Source of the DNA: Ganaspis brasiliensis
Lineage: Eukaryota; Arthropoda; Insecta; Hymenoptera; Figitidae
NCBI GenBank assembly: GCA_037103525.1
Contig: JAZKLR010000397.1
Coordinates: 124,001-188,000, forward strand
DNA: 64,000 bases
Reading direction: 5' to 3'
Shown here: piece after piece, positions 36,101 to 51,300 of the stretch
How the letters are laid out: each line of letters begins with the position of its first letter
How positions within the stretch are numbered: the first letter of the stretch is position 1
Notes under the pieces: model-generated
What the model saw: only the letters and a program-made list of their open reading frames with translations
Told to the model about the DNA's origin: nothing
The model's database searches: none
Program-made: the position numbers and the translations under genes

Positions 36101-39100
36101 TATTTTCATCCCTTTCAGGATTTAGCGTGGGTTTCATGCAAAACGCAGGGAAACTCATACATCTCACGCGAAAAAGGGTGCTACACCTGAGGGTTACACA
36201 TCCACATCCAGTTGGTCAATTAATCCTTCGAAAGTACAGATTTCATTTAGACATTAATTATGCTTATAATTATTAGTTATAAATTACACAACCTTTATGT
36301 GTACGTTTTTCTACCACCCAAGCTGTTCACTGTTTGTTGTATTTTTATGTTTATTAGGTCTTTTTATTTCCTAAAAAATCATTTATTTTAGCGATTTACT
36401 TAACATTGCGAAAAAACGTCATATAATTTAAATCAAGTATGACATAAATGTCATGTCATATTTTTTCGTAAGGGTAAATTGACATCAAAATTAGTTTTTT
36501 TTTAAATTACTTTTATTTTACCTTCTACATTAAAGTCTGTTTGACTTTGAATGAGTTTAGGAGTCATAATCATAAACTTAGAATAAATTACCTACAGTAA
36601 TTTATGGACGAAACTGAAGATTGAAAATGGTACACAGAATACTTCTAATAAACATTAATTAATCTCTTCTGAATTATTCAAATTATATTTTACTCTTTTG
36701 TGTTTATCTTTTTTCTTGCGCTTATAAAAGAAATGGTTAAAGTTGAATAAATAAATCACATAACTTTTTGTTGACTGAGGCCACAATTAATTAATGCTTC
36801 TTGGCACATAAACATAAAATAGTTTAGCTTTTGCATATTGTTCTTCTTGAAAAATCGTGTCTTTTAACGGCACTACACGATCACGAAAATTACTCCCCGT
36901 GAATGTAGGCATGCGACGAGGAACCGTAGCGTTTAGCAGTCAACCAGATCTGGAGCCAGGAGGTCCCAGGAGAAGCTTGGTCGACATTTACAAGCTTCAC
37001 CAGCGCAGAGAAACAGAGGGACCGAACCGTCTGGGGGTCTTTCAACGCTTAATCAGCCTATTTGGCAGTCGTCCTTCCAGCAGAAAAGCCTCCACTGCAT
37101 CCTTTACAGGTAATTAAAGCCATGTTAAAGACGACCCCAGTGAATCTGCTCTAATTGAGCGCAAATCAGTTTCTACTTTGTATTATCCATTCTGGTCAAA
37201 TGCAGTTGCTACAGAAATAGTTTGAATTCGAATCAAATCTTACTAATTCGATTCGAATTCAGATTGTCAAAGTTAAAATCTCGACTTATTCGTAAAATTG
37301 GAATCAACATAGGGGAGAGTCGGGTAAGTTGGGCTAAAAAAAGTTTAAAGTGGAAAATTGGATATCGTATAGATATCCCAGAGACATCTTAAGGATATCC
37401 AGAAGGAGGATATGTTTAGAATATTAATTTCGAATTTCAAATATCCTGAAAATATCCCGGATATTATTTTCGCGACCACAGAAAAAAACAGAAAATGTAA
37501 GACAGAAAAAGCATCACAGAAAATGCAAGACAACACAGGTAATTGAATGTATAGCTTTCAATTTAGTACAAAATACGAACTGCTCTTAGTAAGCATACAC
37601 TAGATATAACTAATTTAAATTTTTAAGTTTAAAAATAGTATAAATCTTACGTAAAAAGATTTATTGGGCCTGAAAAGGGTCGATTGTTTAGAGAAGAATT
37701 AAAGTCTAGATTGAATAATACGAGTCTTCATTTACCTTCATTACATTCTAAAAAATTTTTTTGGCAGTGACGAAGTAACACTCACGACGGATGACACAAG
37801 ACTAAAAACGGTTCCCGAGGATGGTAGCTGTTGTCCGTTCGAGAAGGGGTTAGTGATTGCTGATTGGCCATTGCGCGCTTGATGCACCGAAGTCGAACCT
37901 ATTAGTTTTTCTGCTCACTGTGAAACATTCTGATTGGTTCGACTTTAGTGCTTCGAGCGCTCACCGGCCAATCAGCAATTACCAACTCCTCCTCGAACGG
38001 ACAAGAGCTACATTTCCCGTCAATTATTCAGTCTTGTGTCATCTGCCGTGAGTGTTACGTCGTTGCTGCCAAAAAAGTTTTTTAAAATGTTGGGACGCGT
38101 TAATGAAGGCAAATGAAGACTCGTAGTATTCAATCTAGACTTCAATTCTCCTCTAAACAATCGTCTCATAAATTGACAAAGTTAACCTTCCGAACTTACC
38201 CGCAAAGTTTAGTCAAAATATTAATAATTTTTTTTTAGTTTTACAAGACGTTTTTAGTTATTAAATAATTGGTTTTATAAAGCATAGTATTTCAAGGTTA
38301 TAATTAAAAAAATATATCAAAATCTCTCAACGATAAGTACAAGTTTCTCAAAAACTTGCAAATTGATTACAATTCGAATCGTATTTGATTCGATCTAACA
38401 AAGTTTGATTCCATTTAATTAGAGGCACAAAAATCCTGATTCGCACATCTCTAGCAATTCAAAATTCAATATGATTTTTGTATAAAAATCGGTCTGTCAT
38501 GAATGAACTTTTTTATTAATTCTAAAGAGCATAGTGTTCGTAAAAGTAATAAAACATATGTGTGCGTCCGCATGAAAGAGGAAAACTTTAATGACTTTAT
38601 TTTCCGAGATATTCATATTTTTCTAAAAATGGTTCAGATTTTTAATTATTCTACTTTTTTTCTAAAGATCAAACTACAGATGATGTGTTTAACAGTTGAA
38701 CAGTTTGAATAAAAAAAAAGAACTATTCATTTATTTTAAGAAAGTAGAGCAAAATCTTTAACATTTTAAAAGATGACCAAAGCGGAGGTAAGTCCTTAAA
38801 CTCTTATGAATTTTAGTGTCAATAAAATTTAAAAACTTTAACATTGTTAAAGATTTTCTTCTCATTTCTAATAAATCATTACGAAATCATAGAGGAGCTA
38901 ATTTTAAAACGTCTTCTGAGATTTCTTAACAGGCCATTATTGCTAGTAATAAATATGTTCTTTTCCAGTTTTCATCAATCAAATTGCATTTTCAAAGAAG
39001 GAGGCTTTTAAACTGGTAGGAGAATGACAGAAATTTAATATCTTTTTTTTTTTGCTTATAAAATATATGGGCATTCTTTCTGGATCTAGCCACCCCCAAC

Positions 39101-42100
39101 GTTAACTTTAAAGATAAAATGCTTTATTATATGTAGCTTAAAAGTTTCGCCAAAACCTCAATTTTTTAATACCGTCAGGTGTTTTTTATTCCTATTAAAG
39201 GGTGTAAAAATATGAAGCAAAAAAGCACAAAAAATTTAAAAATTGTATGCGATCGAAAAACTAAAAATTCTCAGTATAAATAACTACGAGTTTAAAATAT
39301 AAAAGTTAATTAAATTACAAAAAATTCTCATACCAAAACAAGCATTACCTTTTATGAATTATTTAATTAGTGATTAAAAAGGGTGGTTTTCGTTGCAGCT
39401 GAAAGTGAGTTTAATTGGAATATATTATGAGAGATTTTTAATGCTTGTGAATACACTACAAAATGTTTTAGTGTAAATTTTAGTAAAATATTTTATATAT
39501 TCATGATTAAGGGATGATTTTAAAAGGTGGTTTTTGATGCTGATAGATGTAAGTTTGATTGTTGATTAAAGAATGATTTTAGAGGGTGGCTTTCGATGCA
39601 ATTTGGGATTTGTTTAATTGGAATATATTCTGAGTGTTTTTTAAAGCTCTTAAATAATCTAACGAAACATTTTTGTCTATTTTTTTAAGAACAATTGTCA
39701 ATTTTGTTTAGAGTCTTAATTAAGGGATGATTTAAAAGGGCGATTTTGGATGCTGATAAGTATAAGTTTGAAAGTAATATAATCGAAGAGATTTTCAATA
39801 CTTCTGAATTTCCAAAAAAAAATGTATTGTTTATTTGTTGAAGAATAATTTTCAATTTTTTTGATCTTGATTAGGGGATGATTTTTAAGGGTGGCTTTTG
39901 ATACGATTTGGGGTTTGTTTGTTTGGAATATATTCTGAGGGGTGTTGGGGGTTGTTAATATTTTGAAACAAGGGTAAATATTTTATGAATAATCCATCAT
40001 TAATCATCATCCATCATCAACCCATCATCATCATCAAGGGGGTAGGGGTTTTTAAATTAAAATAAAAAACACCATACGTCATTATCAAATTGAGGCGCTG
40101 ACAAAAATTTGAAGCTATAATAAAGCATTATTTTATCTTCAAAATTAAAATGCGCAGGTGGGTTAAATTAAATTATTATTAATCAATTGATAACAATGCT
40201 GTCTATGAATAGTATTCAATGTAATAAATAAAAAAGATTTTACTAAAACTAGCAGAATTAAAATTATATCCACATAAAAATTTAAGGAATTCGTTTAAAA
40301 CCACAAAGTGCACTAACGAATACCAACGAAACCATTTAATTCACGAATAGGAGGTTTGTAGAAATGCCGACTGGAAAAAGTAAAATCGAAATTAGTTGTA
40401 GACAAAATGTTTACGAAACTTACTTGTAGCCTAATGGAAGTCATTAGGAAAAACTTTTTTTAGAAATAATAAAAATCATTAAAATCCCCATTTATTAACC
40501 CATTAACGCCTGTAATCACAAAAATCGTAGCCTTTGTAATAGTATGTACTATAAATCGGAGAATTTTTTGTAAAATATGAGAATAGCGTTTTTTAGATTT
40601 TTGGAGTCGCTGTGCAAGATTCCGGGCTCAGATTTCATTTTTATCAATATGCCAAACCAATATGGCGGCTTTTTGCAACAAAAGTACAGAAAATTCGACA
40701 ACTTTTATTTTTTAACCAATATTTCTTTCCGAAGACATTTTTTTAATGTGTAATAAAGTAGCACGATATGGCGGATATTGTAAAAAAAAGTTATAAAATT
40801 AAACTCTGTTGGACCAATCTTTAAGTTTTATATTAAAATTAATGACACTTGGTACATATAGGGATTTTTTGGTCGCAGATTACGAATCTGTTAATAATTT
40901 TTCAGAGTTTAAAATGGCGGATCCAATAAGACGGACGAAAAAGCAGAATTTTTGAAATTGTGAAAAATTAAGAATTGATTCCTAATCAGCGACACCAAAA
41001 ACCCGTATATACTAAGCTTCATAAATTTTAGAAAAACATTTGCATTTTTCGACTTTCATATTGGAATCGACATTTTGAGTTTTAAAATATTATGATCGGA
41101 TTCGTAACCAACGATTCAAAAAACGCCTATATACAATGCTTAATAAATTTTGAAAAATGTTCTGCATTGTTGTCCGACATTTTGAATTTTGAAAAATTAT
41201 TAACAAGTTTGTAATCTTCGACCCAAAAAAACCCATTTTCTACCAAGTGTCATTAATTTCAATATAAAACTTAAAAATTGGTTCAACAGAGAATGATTTT
41301 ATAACTTTTTTTTTTAATAACCGCCATTTTGACGACGCCATATTAAATTTTATGTTTCCCTTATTTTACAACATCCGAAATCTTGAATTTTATGTATTAA
41401 CTGATGCATATTTTTAATTTTTTAACATTTTGTTTCATTTTGTGGCACTTTATTACACATTAAAAATGTTTTCGGTAAGAAATATTAATTAAAAAAAAGA
41501 TTTGTCAATTTTTCGGTATTTTTTTTAAAGAAAAGCTGCCATATTGGTCTTGCATATAGATAAAAATTAAATCTGGATACTTAAACTTGTAGAAATTAGG
41601 GCTACGATTTTTGTGATTTCTGACGTTAATGGGTTAAGATATATTAAATTTCTCATATAATTATTTCGGTATTTAGGAGATTTAAAGTAGAACTTCCATT
41701 TCGATTCATCACAAGTCTTCTTTTAAACCTGTAAAAGTGGCAGCTATTTCTAAAACTACTAAGTCTAAAGTAAATTTTAGAAAAGTTAAAGTGAAACTAA
41801 GTAGGGACTAAAGATGATAACAGAATTAAAATATATAGTAAAATTTTATAGTATTTAAAACAGGATCTAAGTTTTGATTCGGAAAAGAAGATAAGAAGAT
41901 AATGGATAGTGTAAATTAGATAAAAGCTCAAAGTTCAGGGTACCTTGTAATTACATAAGTTAAATTAAAAATTCATTTAAAATATAAAATTTATAGCTAA
42001 CCGAGGTAAACTGAATTCAGTTTAGACTCGACCAACGCGGTTTGCCAGAATAATATATAATTAAAATGCTAATTTCCCGTACTAAACAGCAATTTGTCAG

Positions 42101-42354
42101 TGTTTCCCTAGCTTCTGTTTGATATGAAAAACTTATGTTAATCAGCATATTATGATTAATTTTCAGAATGTGAACCTTACGTCTTCACATGGCTTTAAAT
42201 CACATGCATAGTGTTTTACACATATATTTAATTTTATATCATGATTCTTATTATTTTCAAATAGCAGTATCTTCTAAACCTACACAATTCAATCATCTTT
42301 TTACTATATCATATTTATAGCATTGTTGAATAATTGTAAAGAGTTGATAATAAT

Positions 42355-42385
<31 letters not shown>

Positions 42386-45300
42386 GGGCAGAAAGGATAG
42401 GGCAAAAAAGGATTCAACACAAATTGTTTCATTTTTGTGGATGACGTCATATGACAAAAGTTTTCACCTATACAGAATTCAAAAGATGAGAAGACATTTT
42501 TGTTATTTTAAAATAAGTTAGTCAAACCTCATTATTAAAATCCATTACAAAGTTTCATATATTTTTCTAAATTTTGAGATTTATATATGATAAATTCTCT
42601 ATAGCAAAAAATCTCCTCAAATAAAAAAATGTATGCAAAAATTTTAAATCTTGTTTCTTAATTTAATACAGTCATCCATTTTTTTCTGCAGTTTAACAAT
42701 TATTATGTATATAAAAAACTTTTACAATAGGAGTTGGTTTGAAAAAATTACGTTAAAACTTGAAAACATTTTTCTCATTCATGTTCTTCTTTAAGATTAA
42801 TTAATAAAGTTCCTATTATAAATATTTTTATTTTTTTGTTAGAAATTCGTAACTGTTATACAGATATAAGCAACAAAATATTGAGAAATCGTAATTCTCA
42901 GAACCATTTTTAGATGACATTTATGTGAATAATGAAAGTAGCTAACTACCATCAAGGCATCTGTCACATGGACATTTCGAGTGGTATTAAAACGTTATCA
43001 TATGAGTCTCCAGAAATAGAGAACTGCTATTTTGACCATTAAAGACTAGGTCAACAGTATATTGACATTAGTGTATGGTTTGTAGGTGTTGCATCAGCTT
43101 TGAGAGTTCATATGGGATACATTGCCGGTTTAGTACCAGGGACGAAGGCTGCTTCAACTTACCAAGTGGACGCCCAGGGCACTCGTTCCTCTCATCTTCG
43201 ATGCGGGTCAGGACCAATAATTAGCATCACAAGTGAAGAAGATCGCCGACTGAGCCTCGGGCTTCGACGTAAAGAAAGTAGCGAGCCCAGGGTCAATTTT
43301 GTCCTACCCCCTCGTAAGTCCACAGATTCCCTTTACTCAATCTTTACTTTCCTTGATTGTCTGACCCCACTTCAAACACGCCAACAAACAGAAAAAATTC
43401 TAATTTAAAAACTAATTAAAAATTAAGCACAAAGCTACAATGCTACAATCAGGGTGATTCAAAAAAAGTGAATTTTCGAAAATTGCTTACGCTTATCGCT
43501 AGATCGCTGTCATTGACAAACAAAAATAAAAACATATTTTTTCTTTCTTCTAATTACACACAGTTAAAAATTTTGTGTATTAAACGGTCCACACATTCAT
43601 TGTGTTAAATTTAACACAAAGATTGTGTTAATTTAACATAAACCGTTTCGGACATTTAATTTGTGTTAAATTTACACAAAATTTTTAACTGTGCATAATA
43701 TTAAGTGGTGCCGTAGACACTCCTTATTTGTCTTATAGAAATACGTAGAAAACGATTACTTCTTTAAAAAATAAAAAAATTTTAATTTTAACCTAAAAGG
43801 CTTAGAACTATAGGAAACTTTAAAAAGTGTTCTAGCTGAATGAAACTACAAAAAATTATCAATTTTGATAAATAAACCACTTTCAAGAAAACCCTACCCC
43901 TAAATGACAATTAAGCATTTAAAAATTATTAGGCCAAAACTACTATTTTTAATGCCTTCCATTACAGAATTTTTTTTATGTGACAAAATGCAACATGTAT
44001 TGCATTTTTTTTATTCATTAATTTTATTTCGTTTATAAAATAACTTTTCTGAAGAATGATACTTTAAATAATAAATTTCTGATTTTGTGTTGTTTTGGCT
44101 TTAGGATTTGTAAGAAATAAAGAAAAAAGTCAGTGACTGTTTTTTATTAATGTATAATGTAAGTAAGACAAATTTAAAGAAGAACAAACAAATGCCAAAG
44201 AAGTAATAATATTATAAATTGGTTGTGGTGTTGACAAGAATTTATTTATTTTATGTATTTATGTGTAGAAATGAAATACTATTGTAAAAAATTATTTTGT
44301 TTCTAAGACGTAATACAGATTTTTTAGTATTTTAATAACGAAATATTGTACCTTAATATCATTAGCAATTTTAATAATATGATAATAAAGCAAAACGTTA
44401 ATAAGAATAATGGAAAACTGTTAATAACATTAATAAACATTGTGCTTCTGTTGGAAGATTGTAAATATGGGTCATTCCATGTGAAAAGACAAATGACTTT
44501 GTCCACCCGTGATTTTAAGCTATCACAAAGTTATATAGCTTAAAATTTTAGCATTTTTTATGGGCAATCGAATGCCGAGTGGCTGATTTTGATATTTTTA
44601 GAATGTTGGCCACCACTGCCAAATTTGTGGCAAATTTTCTAAAATTTCAATTATTTTCTTTAATTTTTAATTATTTTCATTTGTTTTCATAACTTCCAAA
44701 TTGTTTTATTAATTATCTCAAAGTTGATTTATTTTCAGCTTTCCTCAATTCTTTTAGCTCCAATTTTTAGTTATTCTTATTTTTCTAAATTGATTTCTAA
44801 GATCTTCATGTATTTTTCTCAAATTTCAATTATTTTCTTTAATTTAAAAAAAATTCTGTAATTTTTTCAATTATTTTACTCAAATGTGATTTGTTTTTAA
44901 CAACTTATCATTGTTTTTATCATATTTCAATGGTTTTCTTCAAGTTTCAAATAAAAAACTCATTTTTCTATTACTTTCTCCATCTTTTAATATTTTTAAT
45001 ATATTCCAATTAATTTCCTAAATTTTCACTTATATCATCTCAAATTTTGATTATCGTCTTGAATTTTTAATTTTTTAAAAGGCTTTTTAATGATTTTCTT
45101 TCGCTTAAAAACAAATTCTGTAATTTAATATTATTTTCTCCTCTTTTTAATTATTTTCATTCTTTTGGCATAATTTTTAAAACTTTCAATTGCTTATCTA
45201 AAATTTCATTTATTCTTTTCATCAATTTTCAATTATTTCTGTGATTTTTTAATTATTTTCTTTAATTAAAAATTTTAAGTAATTTCGTAATTATTTTCCT

Positions 45301-48300
45301 TTTTTAAACATATAATCTAGAATTTTTTCAATTATTTCTTTCAAATTTTATTTAATGTTTTCAATCTCTCATATTTACATTATTTTCTTCATAAATTTCA
45401 ATTATTTTCAGCATATTTGAATTATTTTTCTAATTTTAAATTCATTTGATCATTTTTCAATTATTTTCCTCTATTGTTAATTATTATTCTCATTTTCTAA
45501 AATTAATTTCTAAAATTTTAAAGTATTTTTTTAAAATTTCAATTATTATCTTTAATTTTTAATTATTTTCATTTGCTTTCATTACTTCCAAATTTTTTTA
45601 TTAATTATCTCAAAGTTCATTTATTTTCAGCTTTCCTCAATTCTTTCAGCTCCAATTTTTAGTTATTCTTATTTTTCTAAATTGATTGCTGAGATTTTCA
45701 TTTCTTTTTCTCAAATTTCAATTATTTTCTTTAATTTAAAAAAAATTCTGTAATTTTTTCAATTATTTCACTCAAATGTGATTTATTTTTTACAACTTAA
45801 CATTGTTTTTATCTGAGATTTCAATTATTTCATTCAATTTACAATTATTTATATGATTTTTTATATTATTTTTTTCAATTTTTAGTTACTTTCGTTCTTT
45901 TTCATAATTTCCAAAAAGTTTATAATTATTTCTGTTTAATTAAAAAATGTTCTCTTTAATTTAAAACTATGTTTATCTTGTTTCATTTATTTTCTCTAAT
46001 TTTTAATTATTTTCTTTTTTTTCAATGAACTTCTAAAAGTTTTAAGTATTTTTCTGAAATTTTCTTTAACTTACCTTTATTTAAAATATATTATGTAATT
46101 TTGTCAATTATTTTCTCAAATTTTAATTATTTTTTTCAATTTTATATTATTTATTTTAATTTTCAACCATTTTTTTCAATTATTCTCCCTAATTTTTCAT
46201 AATTTAATTTTTTTAAATTTACTTTTAAGATTTTCAAGTAATTTTCTCAGTTTTAAATTATTTTCTTTATTTTTAAAACATGTCTATGTGTTTGTAAATT
46301 ACTTTCTCCAATTTTTAATTGATTTCATTTTTTTTCAATTAGTTTGACAAATCAGCAATTATTTTGTTTAATTTCAATTATTTCTTGCAAATTTTTTTTA
46401 ATTTTAAAGTTTTATAAATTTTGTCCTATAAAAAAAGGTTTATTAGGGTTGTCTGAGGGCCCCCTGAGCTCAAGGGCCCCGGGACACTGACCCACTTTGC
46501 CCCTTAATAGTTACGCCACTGGCCTTAATTAAAAAATTTGCGTTTTTGAAACTTTAAAAACTGTTACATCTTGTGACTAAAACTATTTAAAACCTCTAAT
46601 TTTAATGTTTTTGAGGTCTTTGAATAGGATTCAATGGTCAAAAATAAAAAATTCAAAATGGCGGATTAATTTTTTAAAATTCAATTCATTCAACTGAACT
46701 AAGCTTAAAATTGGTATTCAGGGGTTTTTATGGTCGCTGATTACGAATCCGTCAGAAATACAGAGTTCAAAATGGCGAATCCAATATGGCGGACGATTTT
46801 TTTAAAAAATTACTGAAATCAGCTGAAAATGGTAACACGGTTTTTGGGGTTGCTGAATACGAATCTAACGTCAGTAACAATTTTCAGATGAGTTCAGTGG
46901 AATCTATTGAATTTTAAAAAATTTATCCTCCATTTTGGATCCGTCATTTTGAATTTTTTTATTTCTGACCATTGTATCGTGTTCAGCTACCTCAAAAACA
47001 TTAAAATTAGATGTTTAAAATAGTTTTAGTCACAAGATGTAAGAGTTTTTAAAATTTCAAAAACGCAAATTTTTAAATTATATGGCACAAATATGGAAGT
47101 GATGGCCGCCATTTTGAAAATATCAAAAGTAACCACTATGCATTTGATTGCCCGTAAAAAATGCTAAATTTTAAGCTATATAACTTTGTAATCGCTTAAA
47201 ACCACAAAGCGAAAATGGACAAAGTCATTTGCCTTTTCACATGAAATAACCCATATGTATTAATTAATACATCAAATTCAAGATGGCGACGTCAAAATGG
47301 CGGATATTTTAAAAAAAGTGAAAAATTCACATCTATTGGGCCAATCTTTAAGTTTTATATTAAAATTAATAATACTTTGTAAATAGGGGGTTTTGCGTCG
47401 CAAATTACGAATCTGTTAGTAAAATTTCAAAATTCAAAATGGCGGATCCAATATGGCGGCCGAAAGGGGTTTAAGGGTAAATAGGGGTTTGTGAGTCGCA
47501 AATTACGAATCTGTTAGTAAAATTTCAAAATTCAAAATGGCGGATTTAATATGACGGACCAAAATACAAAATTTTTGCCATAATTTATTAAACTCAGTAT
47601 ATAGGGGTTTTCGAGGTTGCTGATTCCGAATCCGTTCACAATTTTTAAAAATGCAAAATATCAAATTCAATATGTGGGACAAAAGTGCAAAATTTTTTCC
47701 AAAATTAATTAAACACAGTATACATATAGTGCTTTTTAGGGTCTACTGATTACGAATGCGATCATAATATTATTTTAAAATTAAACATGTCTAATCCAAT
47801 ATGGTGGTCGAAAAATGCAGATTTTTTTCCAAATTTATAAAACTTAGAACATAGGGGTTTTTGGAGTCGCTCATTTAAAATCTATTCATAATTTTTCAAA
47901 ATTCAAAATGGCAGATTCAATATGTCGGACAAAAATGCAAAATTTTTTCCAAAATGTATTAAACACAGTATATAGGGGTTTTGGGGACGCTGATCACAAA
48001 TCCGACCATACTTAAAATTCAAAATAGCGGACATGAAATGCAAAAAAAGTGCATAAATCTTTCTAAAAATTGTTTTTCGAAGTTAAATTGAAGGTATCGA
48101 GTATCAAGCGAATACAATTACTTTTATAAAAATCTTTTGTCATATTGGATCCGCCATTTTGAATTTTGAAGAACTGTGAACAGATTCGTAATGTGCGACT
48201 CAAAAAACTCCTATGTATCAAGTTTCATAAGTTTTGGCAAAAATTTAGCATTTTTCTTCGTCTTATTAGATGAGCTATTTTAACATTTTAAATATTATAA

Positions 48301-51300
48301 TCGAATTCGTAATTAGCAATACCGAAAACCTCTAAATACTCAGTTTAACAAATTTTGGAAAAAATTTTGCATTTTATTCTGCCATATTGGATACGATAAT
48401 TTCAATTTTGATAAATTATTAACAAATTCGTAATCTGCGACCCAAGAAACCCCTATGTACCAAGTATCATTAATTTTAATATAAAACTTAAAGGTTGGTC
48501 TAACAGATATTAATTTTTAAATTTTCTCTTTATAAACGAAATAAAATTATTTAAACAATCAAAAATTGTTTAAACAATTTATAGATGAATAAAAAAATGC
48601 AATACATGTTGCATTTTGTTAAATAAAAAAAAATTCTGTAATAAATGGCATAAAAAATAGTAGTTTTGCCCTAATAACCTCCAAAGCTGAATTGGCACTT
48701 AGGGATAGGTTTTTTGAAGAACCTTAGAAGGTGGTTAATTTTTAAAAAATTAATAATTCTTTGTATTTTCATGAATTTTGAACACTTTTCAAAGTTTCCG
48801 ATAGTTCTGACCCTTTTAAATTAAAATTTAGATTATTTTTTAATTTTTTAGACAAGTACTTTTTCCCCACGTATATCTAATGGCACTGATCTAGCCATAA
48901 TCGTAATTTTTTTGAGATTATCTAAAAAATTTAGCCAATCTAGTAATTTTGATTTAGGGTTTGGATTCAGCAAAGAAAAATTCGTTTAGAAGTACACTGG
49001 TGTAATGTCTGCCAGAAAAGTTTTTTTAATTTTGCCTGTGTCATTTAGATTAATTACATTGAAACATAATAGTATATGTATATTAATTTGAGTGCCAAGG
49101 GACAAATTTTAGTGTCATGAATACATCATAAAGTCAAATAATAATTTGAATTCACAAATGTACATGAAATATATATGTATGTTTATCACATCAGCATAGA
49201 ATATTAAAGAAGCACGTTCAAAAGCACATAAAACAGAAAACCTTAAAAGGCATTTGTTGATTAGCATTTTATTATGTACCTGCCTTTTGTTATGGAGAAC
49301 AAAGAAGTGAAAATGAATAAAATATTAATTCCATGGGATAACAATATGTATTCTAAAAATTAGCTGTTTGTTTTCTTTGAAAGTTATTCATAATAACGTT
49401 ATACAATTTTAACGGAAGGTTCAATTTTAAAATTTGTGATAATTAAAAAATTTCTTGATAGAAACAATTAGTATTTAATAAAGCTTTATTTTAAAGAATT
49501 GCGGCTTATTTTAATAAAAATATTGATATTATTTTAAAGTAATGTGTGACACTCATACCTAAACAAGTTTATAAAGAATTCATAATAGATATAGACCTAT
49601 CCAAACGATAAATAAACTATTTGTAAGTTTTATCAATCAATCAACAAAAATAATTTTATAAACGATCAATAATTTACTGAAATTATAAATATGGACAAAA
49701 TATACAAGAATTTCAACTAGCATTTAATATTCGGAAGCATTATAATTCCAATTAGCATGATGAATCAAAAATCTAAAGTATAAATAATTCAGTCGTAAAT
49801 TTTATAAAACTTAAAGGGGCGCCTCATTATATATAAATTCGAGTCAAAAGAAAGATAATATTTGAATTCCATAGCCGCAACTATGATTTTTGCATCCATC
49901 TGGAAAGCCCTTAAGGTAGTATTATACTTTGAATCGATCAAAAAATCGACTTTTTCATTTTATTTTTGTGGTCTACATTACTTGAAGAATATAATTCCCA
50001 AAATGCAGATTAAAATATGAAGAAATAAAAAAGTTATACACAAAACTTTAAACGCGGTTTTCTCAAAAACCATGTTCTTTAAATTGGCGGACAGCATAAC
50101 TCGAGTTCATTTTAATCGATTTCAAAAAACCTTAAATCAATTTCTTCGTTATGAAATCCTTCAGGCATCCCCCTAAATCTGATTGTCTACTTTTTTGTTT
50201 GTTTTTTTAACAACTCAAAAATAACAAAAAAATATCCATTTTTTGTGCTTTTTTTTAAATTGACGCCATTTTGTTATTTTTTAATATTTTTTATTGGGGT
50301 TAGGGGGGATGCTTAACCACATGTATCAGCTTTAAAACCACATTTGAATTTTTCGGATCAGATGTTTCTGTGAGGCTGTAGCTTGTCCGCCGATTTTTCG
50401 TTTATTTTTTTTTTATCTTGACTTTGGCGCCCTCTAGTGACGAAACAGGCACAGTAAAAACAATTTTTTTTTTTGACAGACAAAAATGTCAAAAATATGA
50501 AACAAAAACTTTCATTGCTTTAAATAAAATTATCACTGAGAAAAAAATTGTTTTTTAAAGTCACCTTTGACAGCTTACAAAGCATAATACTACCTTCAGC
50601 TAGAGGCCTTGCTTGTAGACGGCCCATAGGTTTCTCAGTGTAGACATCTGTCGGTTGTTTACTACAATATTAATTCCATAATTTCTAACAAACTATCATT
50701 TCAGCAGAATCGAGTTCTCAGTTGTCATCCCGGGAGAAGATTCGTGGCTCTCCTCGTTTTCCGCACCGAATCGTACCTGCCAATAGCCTAGGAGCCATCT
50801 CTTCAACATCTATTATTGGAGTAAGACCTCATCGGTGGCACTCGATGGAGGACGCTTGGAAGCCAAAATTCACAGGAACACCTCGAGGATCCTTTATTCA
50901 AAACAGTGACGTTTGGGCCACTCACGAAGTCGGAATTCCTCTTAGCGAATTAGGCAATACTCTCAGAGGAAGACGACCTCCAGACTATGAGTCTTTGGCT
51001 TTTAACCTAACAATTCCAGTGGACTCTAACGTCAGCCCTGACGATGCGAGACTCGGGATTGATCTTAGAAAGCTCTTTTGTGAAAATGGCGACTCCGAAG
51101 TCACCAGTCCCATTGATTCTGAGCCTGCAATTGTCAGAACGACTTCATCTACTACAACGTCGCCTACTGCTCTCAGGTTATCTCACGTAATTGCGGAACT
51201 CTCTAGAACCAACGGCTCAGTTGTGACTGTCAGTGCTCAAGAAAATGGTTTGGCTGTTCCCGATGAAGACAGTTCAAGGTCTCAAAGTTCTAGAGTTTTG

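Larger units (their letters stand above)
32178..36474 (-). mobile_element. 4.3-kb TIR transposon with DDE-like transposase remnant
   Basis: The terminal inverted repeats begin CCCTTACGAAAA (32178) and, in complement, at 36474. Ignoring an inserted MITE they match over about 85 bases (ATTTATGTCATAC, ATGACGTTTTTTCG). Flanking bases are CTAA and TAAA, possibly a worn TTAA. The minus-strand remnant at 34080-34640 is the only recognisable coding part. Two MITEs lie inside (32194-32422, 32684-33797). CCC ends and possible TTAA suggest a piggyBac or Kolobok-like group, not proven. Confidence 0.75.
43708..48895. mobile_element. 5.2-kb nested inverted-repeat structure in intron 6
   Basis: Outer arms of about 320 bases (43708-44030 and 48575-48895, for example AAAATGCAACATGTATTGCA against TGCAATACATGTTGCATTTT) enclose a second TIR element (44468-47253) and an array of ATGGCGG repeats (47270-48530). 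No coding sequence is present. The outer ends are diverged, so this is an old non-autonomous element. Confidence 0.75.

Noticed and set aside
42355..42385. AAT repeat as a possible array
   Set aside because: Simple microsatellite, not a CRISPR or regulatory array.
46435..46523. GC-rich patch (GGGCCCC) as an exon
   Set aside because: It matches a mobile-element end with CAGTGGCGTAAC in complement; no open frame.
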